Part shown: positions 9,701 to 18,316 of the stretch, piece by piece
Layout: every line of letters begins with the position of its first letter
How positions within the stretch are numbered: the first letter of the stretch is position 1
Assembly: GCA_030431975.1 (NCBI GenBank)
Contig: JAUIHP010000002.1
Coordinates: 62,001-126,000 of the forward strand
DNA from: a bacterium
GTDB taxonomy: Bacteria > Eisenbacteria > RBG-16-71-46 > CAIMUX01
DNA: 64,000 nt
Direction of reading: 5' to 3'
The notes under the pieces: model-generated
The model's database searches: none
What the model was told of the DNA's origin: nothing
What the model saw: the letters and a program-made list of their open reading frames with translations, nothing else
Translations under genes and position numbers: made by a program

Positions 9701-11461
9701 TATCTGGACGATCTTCGCGTGTCTCAGGTTCAGGCCAAGGTTCCTCCCCATTCGCTGACCGCGGTCAGCGGAGAGAGCGAACAGGTACGGCTCGAGTGGG
9801 ACGATCCGTACAGCGTCGACCTGACCGGAGGGACGTTTCTCGGTTACCGCATCTATCGCCGCCTGTCCGGTGACGAGTTTTCCGACGAACCACTCGTCCC
9901 CTTGCAGGATGAAACCCGCTATACCGATCGAAGCGTGCAGAACGACCTCGATTACGACTACCGCCTGCACGCCGTTTACGAAAGCGGCGAGAGTCCGGGA
10001 ATCACGGTTGCCGCTCGACCTGCGGCACCAGCGCTGCTCTTTCCGGAGGAGTCCGTCGCCTTCAGCCTGATCGGAAAGACACGGAGTGACATCACCCTCA
10101 CCGTCCGCAATGACGGCAACGGGCGCCTCGAGTACAACGCCTACCTGCTCGACGAGGGCGAATCACTCGACGACGTGCGGATTCGCGTCGACCTCGAAGC
10201 GTTGAGCGAGAAGCCCACGGTTGTCCTCACCGACGCCGCTGACGCCTCCGGGAATCCCGACCTCGCCGAGGTCCGGATGTCCAAGTGGGAGTCGGAAAGC
10301 AATGGTCCGATGTTGCGGGTCGAACTGGTCGGTCACAGCAACTGGGGCAACGCGGCAGAGGACTTCGGCGGGATCCTACTCTTCGATACCGATGACAACC
10401 TGGCGACCCGCCCCTCTCCGACGGTCTTCGGATGGGACGAGGATCTCAACCACGGATGGGACACCGGAGTCCTCTTCGGGGCCATCGCAACCGGACAGGG
10501 CAGCCCCGTGCCGGCGCTTCTCGTTCACGCCGAGGATCTCGACACACTTGTTCCCCTCACGGACCGTTCCTTTCCAGAGACCGGAAACCGCGTCTCGTTT
10601 TCGGTGCCGCTCCGGGAACTGGCCGACGCCCCTACCACGGACATCAACGTCATCTTCTCCCGGAGTCGCCTCTCTGAACCCTTCGACCGGGCACCGGAGT
10701 TACCGAGAACCAAGTGGCTGATCCGCGAACCGCGGCACGGCGTCATCCGCGCCCAGAGCACGCGGCCGTTCTCACTGGAGTTCGACGCCCGTAACCTCGG
10801 AAACGGGGTTTCCAGGGCGTTGATCTACTTCACGACGAATGACCCCTCCCGTCGAGAGTTCGAACTTCCGGTCGAGCTGACGGTCCAGGGAACGATCCCG
10901 ACCGATCCTGCCGACCGAAGTTTCCGGTCGACACCCGACGGGATGGAGGTGTCCTTCACCAGTCCGCGCGGACTGACGCCGCTGGGCGCACAGATCGAAC
11001 GGAGTCCTGCAGACGACCCGATCTGGACGATTCTGAACGACGGAGAGCTCGAGCCCGATGAGGAAAACCGCTTCTTCCTACTCGATTCCGGCGTTGTCCC
11101 CGGGTCCCGGTACATCTACCGCTTCCGGGCCCGTTTCCAGGGTTTCCCGGATCCAGCTCTCTTTGGCCCGTATGAAGTAACCTATCAACCGCCGCTCCCA
11201 ACCCGTTTTGCTTTCGGCATTTCCAGCCCCAACCCCTTCATGGACACCGTCTCTCTTCAGCTGGAGTTGCCCGAGGCGTCCTTCGCCCGCGTGGAGGTCT
11301 TTGACGTTCAGGGCCGGCGCGTCGAATCGCTACTCGCCGATGACGTGGCCGCGGGCATCTATATATATGACTGGCGGCCGCGGGAGAATGGAATCTACTG
11401 GGCCCGGGCCGTCGTTCCCGGACGGTTCGATCGGGTCCTCCGGCTGGTCCGCACACGATAG
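6746..11461 (+). CDS. Large secreted metalloprotease-like protein with C-terminal sorting domain
   Basis: 1571 residues. After an arginine-rich N-terminus there is a signal-like segment (about residues 66-86, VLLTCLLVLSWLSVCAPDASA); a start this far upstream of the signal is odd and GTG 6746 may not be the true start. Residues about 200-400 resemble a protease propeptide and a carboxypeptidase-regulatory-like beta domain. HHEYGHAVSA near residue 473 is an HExxH zinc site, with EAFSDFYA downstream as the likely third ligand, as in thermolysin/fungalysin-like (GluZincin) enzymes. Then come Ig/fibronectin-type domains (DNSGSLREVAVDF, SLTAVSGESEQVRLEWDDP) and a FlgD-like tail (SSPNPFMDTVSLQLELPE, VEVFDVQGRRVESL, NGIYWARAVV). 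Probably exported to or through the outer membrane. The other metalloprotease in the window is at 28988-31906. Confidence 0.8.
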   Translation: MSPRPRGGARTETTKNASTAPRHSTARKRRSRRPLSKDVDQIGCPTVPGRVGLRTECASGSPRRVLLTCLLVLSWLSVCAPDASAVQSPDLIEPSPPHAGPHDTFETEGIFRVPAPRLGPNQPAGQTLRSDWKQLAETYLQQGIANRNTEAEVARTTEMWLTDAVAPGLGLGWQSRKVIRSPKRTYVHLLPAVDGRPILGSPISVVWENRSDRVTVRGPVPILDTPSTLALHPGTPSELDVPGAVRSIEEAWVSAAAGFTPIIRVELAVGSPPALWETWLHAETKEILYREPLGAHVEGRITARVETRTVDDTVEEFPLPLANVFVQESEGDRVEETVTDANGRYELGTSGGSDLWVGTELAGPRVQIQDGNLGFETPQLSVMLGTNEQIDFSWTEELAGPSARDAFFHANESYNYVRTLDPSSVLDSLDSPMPIRVDDGAGVCNAFFDGVGLTFYAAGAGCESTARIADVVHHEYGHAVSASIYRPFRIPRDMDEAFSDFYAATITGRPKIGLGILGPETFFRELESDRRWPEDQNIIPHLQGLILSGALWDLRELVGSEVADPLFHFARYGLSDSFDQFFLDLLAEDDDDGILENGTPHFDEIIAAFRPHGIGDYSVRIEGGEIADTEILDEGIPAQVTIRSLLGLEAGGVRFHYRRSNESTFTEATVLTGSGLREFEAVIPAPAEETVFDYYWTAVDTAGTVAAFPPDAPESWSTFRAGPDTTPPVLAHQPIEYLSSDQSELPIEVVASDNSGSLREVAVDFRIDDQPGYTSIPLTGAGTFRGYLPTGTLGAGREVHYRVRVTDGSLSGNTSLFPAEGELTIQVVAGRTFPLESDDGGFTSSGDWAWGEPSSAPLPPFGTRVWATNLGGNYSPGTVSTLVVGPIPVNPAGTAQLQFRHYHDFVNGIDGGQMAVSGNGTSWRILRPADGYSGSFVEAFQDEAYTGSTDGWEEVQVALDQIFPTNELWLRFRVRSTGATSSAGWYLDDLRVSQVQAKVPPHSLTAVSGESEQVRLEWDDPYSVDLTGGTFLGYRIYRRLSGDEFSDEPLVPLQDETRYTDRSVQNDLDYDYRLHAVYESGESPGITVAARPAAPALLFPEESVAFSLIGKTRSDITLTVRNDGNGRLEYNAYLLDEGESLDDVRIRVDLEALSEKPTVVLTDAADASGNPDLAEVRMSKWESESNGPMLRVELVGHSNWGNAAEDFGGILLFDTDDNLATRPSPTVFGWDEDLNHGWDTGVLFGAIATGQGSPVPALLVHAEDLDTLVPLTDRSFPETGNRVSFSVPLRELADAPTTDINVIFSRSRLSEPFDRAPELPRTKWLIREPRHGVIRAQSTRPFSLEFDARNLGNGVSRALIYFTTNDPSRREFELPVELTVQGTIPTDPADRSFRSTPDGMEVSFTSPRGLTPLGAQIERSPADDPIWTILNDGELEPDEENRFFLLDSGVVPGSRYIYRFRARFQGFPDPALFGPYEVTYQPPLPTRFAFGISSPNPFMDTVSLQLELPEASFARVEVFDVQGRRVESLLADDVAAGIYIYDWRPRENGIYWARAVVPGRFDRVLRLVRTR

Positions 11462-11646
11462 GCATTCTTCTCCATCCCGCTGCCACAGGTGTATGCGTGG
11501 CGACCGTTTCGGGCTCCTGTCCGACGATGGCCGAGGCAGCGGGCGGGAGGACCACAATCCCGGACGGGAGCTTTCCAGGATCTACCCGTTCGGATCGGTG
11601 TATCTTTCCACAGTGCAAGGACCTGGATCGACTACGAGGAGGCATC

Positions 11647-11997
11647 GTGTTCAAGAAGACTATGCTGCTGCTGACCGCCATCGCGCTCTGGATGAGCGCC
11701 CTCGCTCCGCAAGCCGCGGCTGAGCCCGGCCGGGTACTCAAGATTTTCGCCGTGGGAGGCGTCCTGACGGAGGACGGGACCCTGTGGCAGTACTCGCCCA
11801 GCCGGAAGTGGCAGACCATTGACGAGGCGTTCCGGGACCAGGGACGTGAGACTCGAATCCTGCCACTCCCTGTCGAACCGGCACGGATCGATGAAATGGT
11901 GACATTCGGGTTCCTCAAAACGGATAAGGGTGACTGCTGGCTCTACGACCTGGACGCCAACGAATGGCGGCAGTTGACGCCCCCGTCAGGCCGGTAA
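11647..11997 (+). CDS. Small exported protein of unknown function
   Basis: The start was set at GTG 11647, with GAGGAGG just upstream, instead of the longer frame, because the signal peptide follows directly (FKKTMLLLTAIALWMSALAPQAAAE). The mature protein is about 90 residues with two similar beta-like stretches (GGVLTEDGTLWQYSPSRKWQTIDEAF and LKTDKGDCWLYDLDANEWRQL). These look like two half-repeats of a propeller-blade type motif ending in W. No family recognised. It lies between the large secreted protein and the H/Y-rich secreted protein, all on the same strand, and is probably periplasmic. Confidence 0.7.
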   Translation: MFKKTMLLLTAIALWMSALAPQAAAEPGRVLKIFAVGGVLTEDGTLWQYSPSRKWQTIDEAFRDQGRETRILPLPVEPARIDEMVTFGFLKTDKGDCWLYDLDANEWRQLTPPSGR

Positions 11998-12195
11998 CGG
12001 CAGCCATCCGGAAAACCTCTGAACCTGGCCACCACGTCCCAACGGCCTACCCTTGACGGGCCTGGGAACCAGCCAAGGTCAGCGACTCGGTTTTCTTCGA
12101 TCCGCATGGAGAATGTGCTCTCTCCGCTCGACCCCTTACCTATACTGAGGACGAGTGGCAAGGGCTGAGAGAGCAGACCGACAAGGAGAACCTCG

Positions 12196-13188
12196 ATGAA
12201 ACACACATGGCTCGCCGTCCAGGCACTGGCCATGGCGACGTTGGTTTCGCCGACTCTCGCCATGACCCTGGACGAAGTCTTCGACCTCCTCGATTCAGGA
12301 GTCGGCGAGGACGTCATCCTCGGGCAGCTCGCGGCAGAAGGAGCGGAGTTCCGCCTGGAGACCGAGGACATTCTCGATCTCAAACGGGACGGCGCCTCGG
12401 ATCGTCTGCTTCGCGGACTGATCGATGCGACCGATACCCGTCGGGCAGAACGAGAGAGCCAACAGTCCGACGGCGATTGGACGGCCGACTACTACACCGG
12501 CTACGACTCGGACGAATACCTCGCCGAAGACGACTACCGGGTACCGCGCGAGCGAAGCAATGTCGATGTCCGGATCGACCTCGTCTACGACCCGTTCGGA
12601 TACCACTGGTACGCCAGCCCGTCGTACTTCGCCTACTACTACCCATTCCGCAACTTTGACGTCGGCTTCTACTACGCCGGATGGCACCACCATCGCTGGT
12701 GGGGCTGGCACGGGTACTGGCCGCGCTACTTCCGTTCCTACTGTGACGCGCACTACTATCGCCACCACCACCGTTCGTACTACCACGACCACTACAAGCA
12801 CCGGGATCGCTACCAGGCAAACCGGTCCTGGTCTCGAGACCGCGATGAGCGGGGCCGTGCCTATGACCGGGGAGACCGGAGCCGCCGCGAAGGACGGGAC
12901 GTCACCCGGAACCGCGACAGTCGGGTCAACCGGGAGCGGGCCGACCGGTCCCGCGACCGCTCCAGAGACAGGTCTCGGGCCACCGACCGCGACGGCTGGA
13001 ACCGATCCCGCGACCGGTCTCGGTCGACCCCGGACCGAGAGGTCCGCCGGGATCGCAACACCCAGCCGCGCAAAAGCACCCCGCGAGTCGACCGGGCGCC
13101 AACTCGACGGAGTTCCCCGTCGCAGTCTCGGTCCAGTGGCAGCCGTGGGTCGTCGGATCGATCCCGCTCACGGGCTCGGAGCCGCTAA
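12196..13188 (+). CDS. Exported low-complexity protein with His/Tyr-rich core and Arg/Asp/Ser-rich tail
   Basis: 330 residues from ATG 12196, with AAGGAG eight bases upstream. Signal peptide TWLAVQALAMATLVSPTLA. The small folded part (about residues 23-85, DEVFDLLDSGVGEDVILGQL...LKRDGASDRLLRGLID) resembles the helical N-terminal region of other exported hypothetical proteins. Residues about 115-195 are extremely rich in Tyr, His and Trp (GYHWYASPSYFAYYYPF, HHHRWWGWHGYWPRYF, YYRHHHRSYYHDHY). The last 125 residues are RD/RS/RDR low complexity with many arginines. The composition suggests an intrinsically disordered, possibly metal- or polyanion-binding cell-surface protein. No enzymatic motif is visible and no function is assigned. 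Confidence 0.75.
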   Translation: MKHTWLAVQALAMATLVSPTLAMTLDEVFDLLDSGVGEDVILGQLAAEGAEFRLETEDILDLKRDGASDRLLRGLIDATDTRRAERESQQSDGDWTADYYTGYDSDEYLAEDDYRVPRERSNVDVRIDLVYDPFGYHWYASPSYFAYYYPFRNFDVGFYYAGWHHHRWWGWHGYWPRYFRSYCDAHYYRHHHRSYYHDHYKHRDRYQANRSWSRDRDERGRAYDRGDRSRREGRDVTRNRDSRVNRERADRSRDRSRDRSRATDRDGWNRSRDRSRSTPDREVRRDRNTQPRKSTPRVDRAPTRRSSPSQSRSSGSRGSSDRSRSRARSR

Positions 13189-13257
13189 TGTCCGTTGACC
13201 CGCTTTCCGGAGATGGCCTCGTCGCTTCCTAAATGCACGAACTTTTCTGGAACCCTG

Positions 13258-13286
13258 TTGACAGACTCGAAACGCATGGATATTCT
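13258..13286 (+). promoter_or_regulatory. Sigma-70-type promoter for the 13604 gene
   Basis: TTGACA at 13258-13263, a 17-base spacer and TATTCT at 13281-13286. This is a near-consensus vegetative promoter in otherwise GC-rich DNA and predicts a start near 13293, giving a leader of about 310 bases before ATG 13604. Confidence 0.65.
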
Positions 13287-13292
13287 TATATT

Positions 13293-13603
13293 CGTTATGA
13301 AGGACGCGAGGCTCTGAGGCTGAGCGACCGACAGATTGAAGGGGCCGCAATTTGCCGCCCCGAGCCGATTTAGCCGAGCGTGGCCTCGGCACCGAACAAA
13401 GTGAGCGCGCAGGGTGCGAACGCCCACGATCAGTTTGAGGGTTTTCTGGAATAAGGAGGTGCTAACAAAGGGACCAACAGGCTGTTGAAACGACTCGTGT
13501 GGTGGTGGGGTGGTTTATTCTCAGATGAAACGAGAGGAAGCCAAACTACCAAGGCTTCCACATCTGTGAGAAAAGAAACTCGCAACAGGGAGATCTGAAA
13601 AAA
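13293..13603 (+). other. Long structured 5' leader with an unused strong Shine-Dalgarno and small open frames
   Basis: Between the predicted promoter and the 13604 gene there is no gene above 40 codons. The leader has a GC-rich hairpin (GGGGC...GCCCC around 13340-13360), a second one (GCCGAG...CTCGGC just after) and a very strong AAGGAGGT at 13453-13460 with no normal gene behind it. A 24-codon frame (GTG near 13379) ends in TAA overlapping that AAGGAGG. A second frame, TTG 13485 to TGA 13598 (37 codons), encodes three consecutive Trp codons and ends just before the real start codon. Either may be chance, but the arrangement looks like a regulated leader. Confidence 0.4.
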
Positions 13604-14311
13604 ATGAAGAAGTTGTCAACGCTGCTTGCCGTTGCTGCCCTCGTCGTCGTGGGTGCTTCCGCCAACGCTGCTGAGAACGCTGAGACCGGCTACAACGCCA
13701 ACACCGTCCTGCTCGATGCTTACGACGGTAGCTGTGGTACGCTCGCTTTCAACGCTGACGGTACCTACGAGAACGGTTATGCCTGGCAGTACGGCGGCCT
13801 CGTTGCTCCGGATTACGGTGCATTTGCCGACGGTTATGCTACGGCCAACCAGAAGGTCTGTTCTGTCGTTATGGACCTCTCCCAGGTCGGTAACCAGGTC
13901 GGTCAGACCCTCGACGCTTACGCGTGGGAAGATGCAGGCGGCGCTCCGGGTGCTGTCCTCGGCGTGACCGTTGGTGCTGATCCGGGCGCCATCGCTTTCT
14001 GGCCGAGCCTCTCCCGTCACTCCGTCGCCGTCGACGCGCAGTGCGGTACGTCCGGTGCTACGTGGGTCGGTTACTGGGCCAACTGGCCGGACCAGGTTGC
14101 TGGCTGGTTCGTCGGTGCTGACACCGATGGTTTCGGTGGTCTTCCGTACACGAACTACGCTCCGGGCATCGGCTTCCCGACCGGTTGGGGCAATGTCTCC
14201 GCCGCTTGGGGCCCGACCCAGGCTCTCGGTCTCGGTGCTGAGCTCGTCGACTGCGACGTCGTCCCGACCGTTGAGACCACGTGGGGTCAGATCAAGGGTC
14301 TGTATCAGTAA
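13604..14311 (+). CDS. Abundant exported protein of unknown function
   Basis: 235 residues with a clean signal peptide (KKLSTLLAVAALVVVGASANAAE). The mature part is acidic and rich in Gly, Ala, Trp and aromatic residues (YAWQYGGLVAPDYGAF, WVGYWANWPDQVAGWF), with four cysteines that could form disulfides and no known domain that I recognise. Codon use differs sharply from the neighbours: Gly GGT, Ala GCT and Thr ACC/ACG are strongly favoured, the mark of a highly expressed gene. A consensus promoter, a long leader and a perfect terminator support a single-gene, strongly transcribed unit. A surface, S-layer-like or periplasmic structural role is possible but not shown. Confidence 0.85.
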   Translation: MKKLSTLLAVAALVVVGASANAAENAETGYNANTVLLDAYDGSCGTLAFNADGTYENGYAWQYGGLVAPDYGAFADGYATANQKVCSVVMDLSQVGNQVGQTLDAYAWEDAGGAPGAVLGVTVGADPGAIAFWPSLSRHSVAVDAQCGTSGATWVGYWANWPDQVAGWFVGADTDGFGGLPYTNYAPGIGFPTGWGNVSAAWGPTQALGLGAELVDCDVVPTVETTWGQIKGLYQ

Positions 14312-14340
14312 GCTGATCGACTCTAGTGTCTGTTGAGAAG

Positions 14341-14364
14341 AAGCCCCGGGTTCGCCCGGGGCTT
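14341..14364 (+). terminator. Intrinsic terminator after the 13604 gene
   Basis: A perfect 10-base-pair stem, AAGCCCCGGG / CCCGGGGCTT, closed by a TTCG tetraloop and followed by TTCTCG. It begins 30 bases after the stop codon. Confidence 0.9.
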
Positions 14365-14445
14365 TTCTCGTGTTCCAAATGCACCCCGAACCTCCCCCCA
14401 AAATGTGGAAAACCCACGCGCACACGAAGATATCCCATCCCGTAG

Positions 14446-14474
14446 TTGACCAATCCCTCGATCCCGGCTATTTT
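14446..14474 (+). promoter_or_regulatory. Sigma-70-type promoter upstream of the GT2 gene
   Basis: TTGACC at 14446-14451, a 17-base spacer, TATTTT at 14469-14474. The 14365-14833 gap otherwise holds no convincing gene. If this promoter is used, the glycosyltransferase mRNA has a leader of about 350 bases. Confidence 0.45.
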
Positions 14475-14833
14475 TTGTCCGGGCTTTGGTGTTGAGGAGG
14501 GTCTCCCGTCAACCTACGTGCTTTTCACTGCATCGCAGTCTCCCCCCTCTGCATGCCCCACCATGGAATTCGTCAGTCGCCCTGCCGAGGTCGCATCGGC
14601 CGGGAGGTCCACGGAACGGACCGTACGGCTATCGAAGGGAAGCAAGTCGGGTCACGGACCGCCGTCCGCGGCCCAAATCGAATGGGATGATTCTCATAAC
14701 ACTCAATGACCTCGATTCCCTGTTGGTCGCAGGAATGACGTTCCAGTTCTGTCGCCGTTGGCGGTAGACGCCGTCTTTGTTGTAGGGTTGGGGATTCGGG
14801 TCCTGGGGCTCAACTCAGGGAAGGGAGCGGCGA

Positions 14834-15811
14834 ATGCCACAAGTTTCCGTGGTCGTTTCTTGCTCAAGCCAGAAGGAAGCGGTGCTCACGACCATCGCTT
14901 CGATCATGGGACAGACATTCAGAGACTTCGAGCTCGTCATTGCCGACGACGGTTCTACGGATGGGACCGGTCTCGAGATCTTGAAGAAACTGGGTCCAGA
15001 TGCCTCCAGGGCAAACCAGGTCTGGGAAGATTCACTTCATGAGGAGACCGGGACCCGGTCGATTCAGATGCTCAAGGACGAAGTCCTCGTCCACTACCTC
15101 CACCAGGTGCTTTCCCGAGGAGTGGGTGCAGCCCGAAATCGGGCTCTGGCTTCGACCAACGGCGAGTACATTCTCTTCGCGAGCCCGGGCGACGTCTGGC
15201 ACAAGAAGAAGGTGGAACTGACCGTCGACGTCATGGACACCCACCGGGACCTCCACGCTCTCGTCGGCCCGAAGGTCACCCCGTCGAAGAAGCCCTCGAT
15301 GCGTAAGAAGCCGGTTCCGTCCCTCGTCGAATTCGACGAAACGGTCACGCCGCCGGGACTCGTTATCTCCGGCGCGATCATGCGACGCAGTTGCCTGGGA
15401 TGGGACGCCCCATTTGACGAGAACCTCCCTTCCTGCGAGGAGTTTGACTTCTGGCTCCGACTCGGCTCCCGCTTTCAGATCGGCCGCCTTCCCGACCTCT
15501 ACCAGTCCGCCGCAGCCGCTCGGGAAAAGACCCCCTGGAGCCTGGATCGCTACCGGGTCTACTCCCTGGAGAAGGCATTCCAGAGCGGTCATCTCAGTCC
15601 TTTCCAGCGTCACCGGGTCGCAGAAGTCCTGGCCGAACGATGCGGCCGCCTTTCGAACGGCTACAAGCAGAAGGACAACACGGAACGGTCGAACTTCTAC
15701 GACCGCAAGAAGAAGCGATTCCTCATGGAGGTCGAGAAGCTGGATGTGAGCGATCCGCTCTTCTCGGGCCGTCGCCCCAACCGCAGGCGACTGAGTGAAG
15801 CCACTACCTAA
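14834..15811 (+). CDS. Family 2 (GT-A) glycosyltransferase
   Basis: 325 residues, start ATG 14834 preceded by GGGAAGGGAG. The N-terminal GT-A Rossmann half is clear: VSVVVSCSSQKEAVLTTIAS, FELVIADDGSTDGT (nucleotide-sugar binding), RGVGAARNRALASTNGEYI. The usual DxD metal motif appears as SPGD in ILFASPGDVW, so divalent-metal coordination may be altered. The second half (GAIMRRSCLGWDAPFDE, CEEFDFWLRLG) matches the acceptor side. The C-terminus is basic (RSNFYDRKKKRF). It presumably adds a sugar to a cell-surface glycan or protein. It stands alone, away from the polysaccharide cluster at 54-63 kb, so the acceptor is unknown. Confidence 0.85.
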   Translation: MPQVSVVVSCSSQKEAVLTTIASIMGQTFRDFELVIADDGSTDGTGLEILKKLGPDASRANQVWEDSLHEETGTRSIQMLKDEVLVHYLHQVLSRGVGAARNRALASTNGEYILFASPGDVWHKKKVELTVDVMDTHRDLHALVGPKVTPSKKPSMRKKPVPSLVEFDETVTPPGLVISGAIMRRSCLGWDAPFDENLPSCEEFDFWLRLGSRFQIGRLPDLYQSAAAAREKTPWSLDRYRVYSLEKAFQSGHLSPFQRHRVAEVLAERCGRLSNGYKQKDNTERSNFYDRKKKRFLMEVEKLDVSDPLFSGRRPNRRRLSEATT

Positions 15812-15934
15812 GCCGAACCATTCATGAAGGTCCATTGCGGTGACGAACGTGCCCTCACTACGGCCGTCATGAATAGATCGGGCTGGGACGAATACGATCC
15901 GGAGCGGGTACGTTAAGATACGAGCTGAGGATGA

Positions 15935-15959
15935 AGACCCGTGCCTTCGGCGCGGGTCT
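15935..15959 (+). terminator. Possible hairpin terminator between the GT2 and Nudix genes
   Basis: AGACCCG...CGGGTCT stem with an inner GCC-TTC-GGC stem. There is no T-run after it, so it may be a Rho-dependent or mRNA-stabilising hairpin instead. Confidence 0.35.
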
Positions 15960-16039
15960 CGTCAAATGAGCTTCGGCCCGCCGAACCGGGCCGACTCCTG
16001 AAGTCCCCGAACCGGCCGCAAACGACGACAGGAAGACGT

Positions 16040-16651
16040 TTGCCTGTAGATCTGCAAAAGCTGTTCCGACCGAAGGAAATCGTCGGAATCGAAGAGGCGG
16101 AAGCGGCCGTCGGCGTTCCGTTGCGCCGAAATGCCCGACTCGTTCCCTCGCGTGCCCAAGGCGGTGGGGTCTACACCTACGGACTCAACCGGTCTGCCGA
16201 GATCGTGATGATCCTTCCCCGCCCTGAGGGCATCCTCCTCCACACGAAACGCTTCTATCCGTCCGGCGTCTACCGCCTTCCCACCGGCGGTGTCGACGAC
16301 GGAGAACCCATCCTCGACGCGGCACGACGCGAGATCCGGGAGGAGACGGGGATGGAGTTGGAGCCGACCCGATTTCTCTTTCACTTGCGCTATCCCGGCC
16401 GTCCCGGTGCTCCACGTCGTGGGTTTCATTCCTTTGGCTTCCTCTTTCCGGAGTCTTCCGGGGAGGTCGTCCCGGAAGACGAAGGTGAGCAGATTGATGA
16501 TTGGCGGACCGTCGCCTGGAGCAAGATTCCCGCGACGATTCTCGAACTCGAGAATCTCGATAGCGGATGGATCGGTTGGGGACAGTTTCGGTCGCTGGCG
16601 CACTCGTTCTTGCTCGAGTGTCGGGGGGCGCATCCGGAGTGGTTCTCCTAG
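16040..16651 (+). CDS. Nudix hydrolase
   Basis: The Nudix box is perfect: a G-x5-E core in GGVDDGEP, then REIREETGM, matching G-x5-E-x7-REUxEExGU. Start TTG 16040 is preferred because AGGAAG lies five bases upstream; this gives 203 residues, while the longest frame would add 33 residues of low-likelihood sequence. The enzyme hydrolyses a nucleoside diphosphate linked to another group; substrate specificity cannot be read from the sequence. Residues FHSFGFLFPESSGEVVPEDEGEQI and WRTVAW form the rest of the fold. It stands alone between the GT2 gene and a repeat-rich gap. Confidence 0.88.
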   Translation: MPVDLQKLFRPKEIVGIEEAEAAVGVPLRRNARLVPSRAQGGGVYTYGLNRSAEIVMILPRPEGILLHTKRFYPSGVYRLPTGGVDDGEPILDAARREIREETGMELEPTRFLFHLRYPGRPGAPRRGFHSFGFLFPESSGEVVPEDEGEQIDDWRTVAWSKIPATILELENLDSGWIGWGQFRSLAHSFLLECRGAHPEWFS

Positions 16652-16665
16652 GCCACGGGCAACCA

Positions 16666-16757
16666 CGCCGTGCCGTGCCGCTTCATGCCGAGCCACATCC
16701 GTGCCGTGCCGCGTCATCCCGCGTCATCCCGAGCCGTGCCGTGCCGCGTCGTGCCGG
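16666..16757. repeat. Degenerate short-unit repeat (CGTGCCGTGCCGCGTCAT-like)
   Basis: About 90 bases immediately after the Nudix gene are built from imperfect copies of GTGCC, CCGTGCCGTGCCG and GCGTCATCCC. The whole 16652-17050 gap (399 bases) carries no gene I can support. The repeat could be a decaying simple-sequence tract or part of an intergenic repeat family. Confidence 0.6.
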
Positions 16758-17050
16758 GGGTGGACGGCCCATTTCGCGTTCGCTCAGACAGATGCGCGGT
16801 GGTGGGATTGGCTCGGTTTCTGGAGGGCTTGCCTCCCGACGCATAACTCGCTCGGCGCGAAACGGGCCGACCACCTTCGTCGGTCGTTGCCTGGAGTCGC
16901 GAACGGTGCGGCGTGAGATCCGTCTCGTCGCCTCGACGGGGACCTAGCCCGAATAATCCATCGAAGGTACTAGCGAGGTCGGGAGGATGGGCGCCGGTAC
17001 AAGGCGCTCGGCGGATTCGCGGGCCGCGTGACGCGGGGTTCCTGGCCCTC

Positions 17051-18211
17051 TCAGGGGGCCAGGTTCTTGTAGAGCTCGCGGGCGATGATCATTCTTTGGA
17101 TCTGGCTGGTTCCTTCGTAGATTTGGTAGACCTTTGCGTCCCGCATGAGTTTCTCGACGGGGTACTCGCGGCTGAAGCCGTAGCCGCCGAAGACCTGAAC
17201 GGCGTCGGTCGTAACGCGCATGACCGTGTCGGCGGCGAAGAGTTTGGCGTAGGCGGCTTCCAACGTGTTTCGTTCGCCGTTGTCGATCTTCCAGGCAGCT
17301 TTCCATACGAGAAGACGGGCGGCTTCCACGTCCCGTGCCATCTCGGCGATCATGAATTGGATAGATTGATGTTGTGCGATGGGCTTGCCGAAGGTTTGGC
17401 GTTCGGTCGAGTAACGGATGGCGTGGTTCATTGCGGAACGGGCGACGCCGACGGCGCCGGAGGCCACGACGGGACGGGTGTGATCGAAGGCGGCCATCGC
17501 CAGACGGAAGCCCTGGCCTTCCTCCCCCACCCGGTCTGAAGCAGGCACCTTGACGTCGTTGAAGCTGACCGCGCGCGTGTCCGAGGCGCGCTGGCCCATG
17601 TTTTGTTCCTTCTTGCCGAGTTCGATTCCGTCGGCGCCGGCGGGGACGAGAAAGGCCGACATTCCGCGGTGGCCCTGATCCTTGTCGGTGTAGGCCACGA
17701 CGAAGAACCAATCGGCAACTCCCCCGTTCGTGATCCACATCTTGTTTCCGGAAAGGACGTAGTCATCCCCGACCTTGCGAGCGGTTGTCTTCATGCCGGC
17801 GACATCACTTCCGGCGTCGGGTTCGGTTACGCAGTAGGCGGCGAGTCGGAATTCCTCGCACATGGGACCGAGCCATTTCTTCTTCTGCTCGTCCGAGGCC
17901 CCGACAATGACCGGCGCCTCGGCCAGAGTGTTCGCTTCCATCGCCGTCGCGATACCAGAGCACCCCGAGGCCATCTCCTCGGTAATGATGCATCCGTCGA
18001 GCACACCGAGCCCGAGCCCGCCGTAGGCCTCCGGGATGTGCGTGTTCATGAGCCCGAGTTCCCAAGCCTTCCGACAAATCTCGCGGGGAAATTCGCCCGT
18101 CTCGTCGTGATGTGCGGCCTTGGGCTGGATCTCCTTCTCCGCAAACTCCCTCGCCAGCTTTTGCAGCTCACGCTGCATTTCGTTCAGAGCAAATCCGACC
18201 ATGGCTCGCAC
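17051..18211 (-). CDS. Acyl-CoA dehydrogenase
   Basis: A 386-residue protein of full family length. N-terminal helical domain ([20 protein letters not shown]), FAD/substrate beta domain ([33 protein letters not shown]), C-terminal helical domain with [20 protein letters not shown]. The catalytic base Glu is in [11 protein letters not shown], the short/medium-chain-type position. It oxidises acyl-CoA to enoyl-CoA and passes electrons to ETF. Start GTG 18211 or ATG 18202: AAGGAG lies three bases before the first and twelve before the second, so the start is ambiguous by three codons. No other beta-oxidation gene is nearby. Confidence 0.93.
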   Translation of the reverse strand: MRAMVGFALNEMQRELQKLAREFAEKEIQPKAAHHDETGEFPREICRKAWELGLMNTHIPEAYGGLGLGVLDGCIITEEMASGCSGIATAMEANTLAEAPVIVGASDEQKKKWLGPMCEEFRLAAYCVTEPDAGSDVAGMKTTARKVGDDYVLSGNKMWITNGGVADWFFVVAYTDKDQGHRGMSAFLVPAGADGIELGKKEQNMGQRASDTRAVSFNDVKVPASDRVGEEGQGFRLAMAAFDHTRPVVASGAVGVARSAMNHAIRYSTERQTFGKPIAQHQSIQFMIAEMARDVEAARLLVWKAAWKIDNGERNTLEAAYAKLFAADTVMRVTTDAVQVFGGYGFSREYPVEKLMRDAKVYQIYEGTSQIQRMIIARELYKNLAP

Positions 18212-18316
18212 AATCTCCTTCCTGGAACTCCCGAAGCATCTGAGTCAAGACTAGCGGGTTCAGAAGGCGGCCGATAGACGCGTCCCTCTTCGCCGCCGCC
18301 GGAACTCCCGGCAGAA

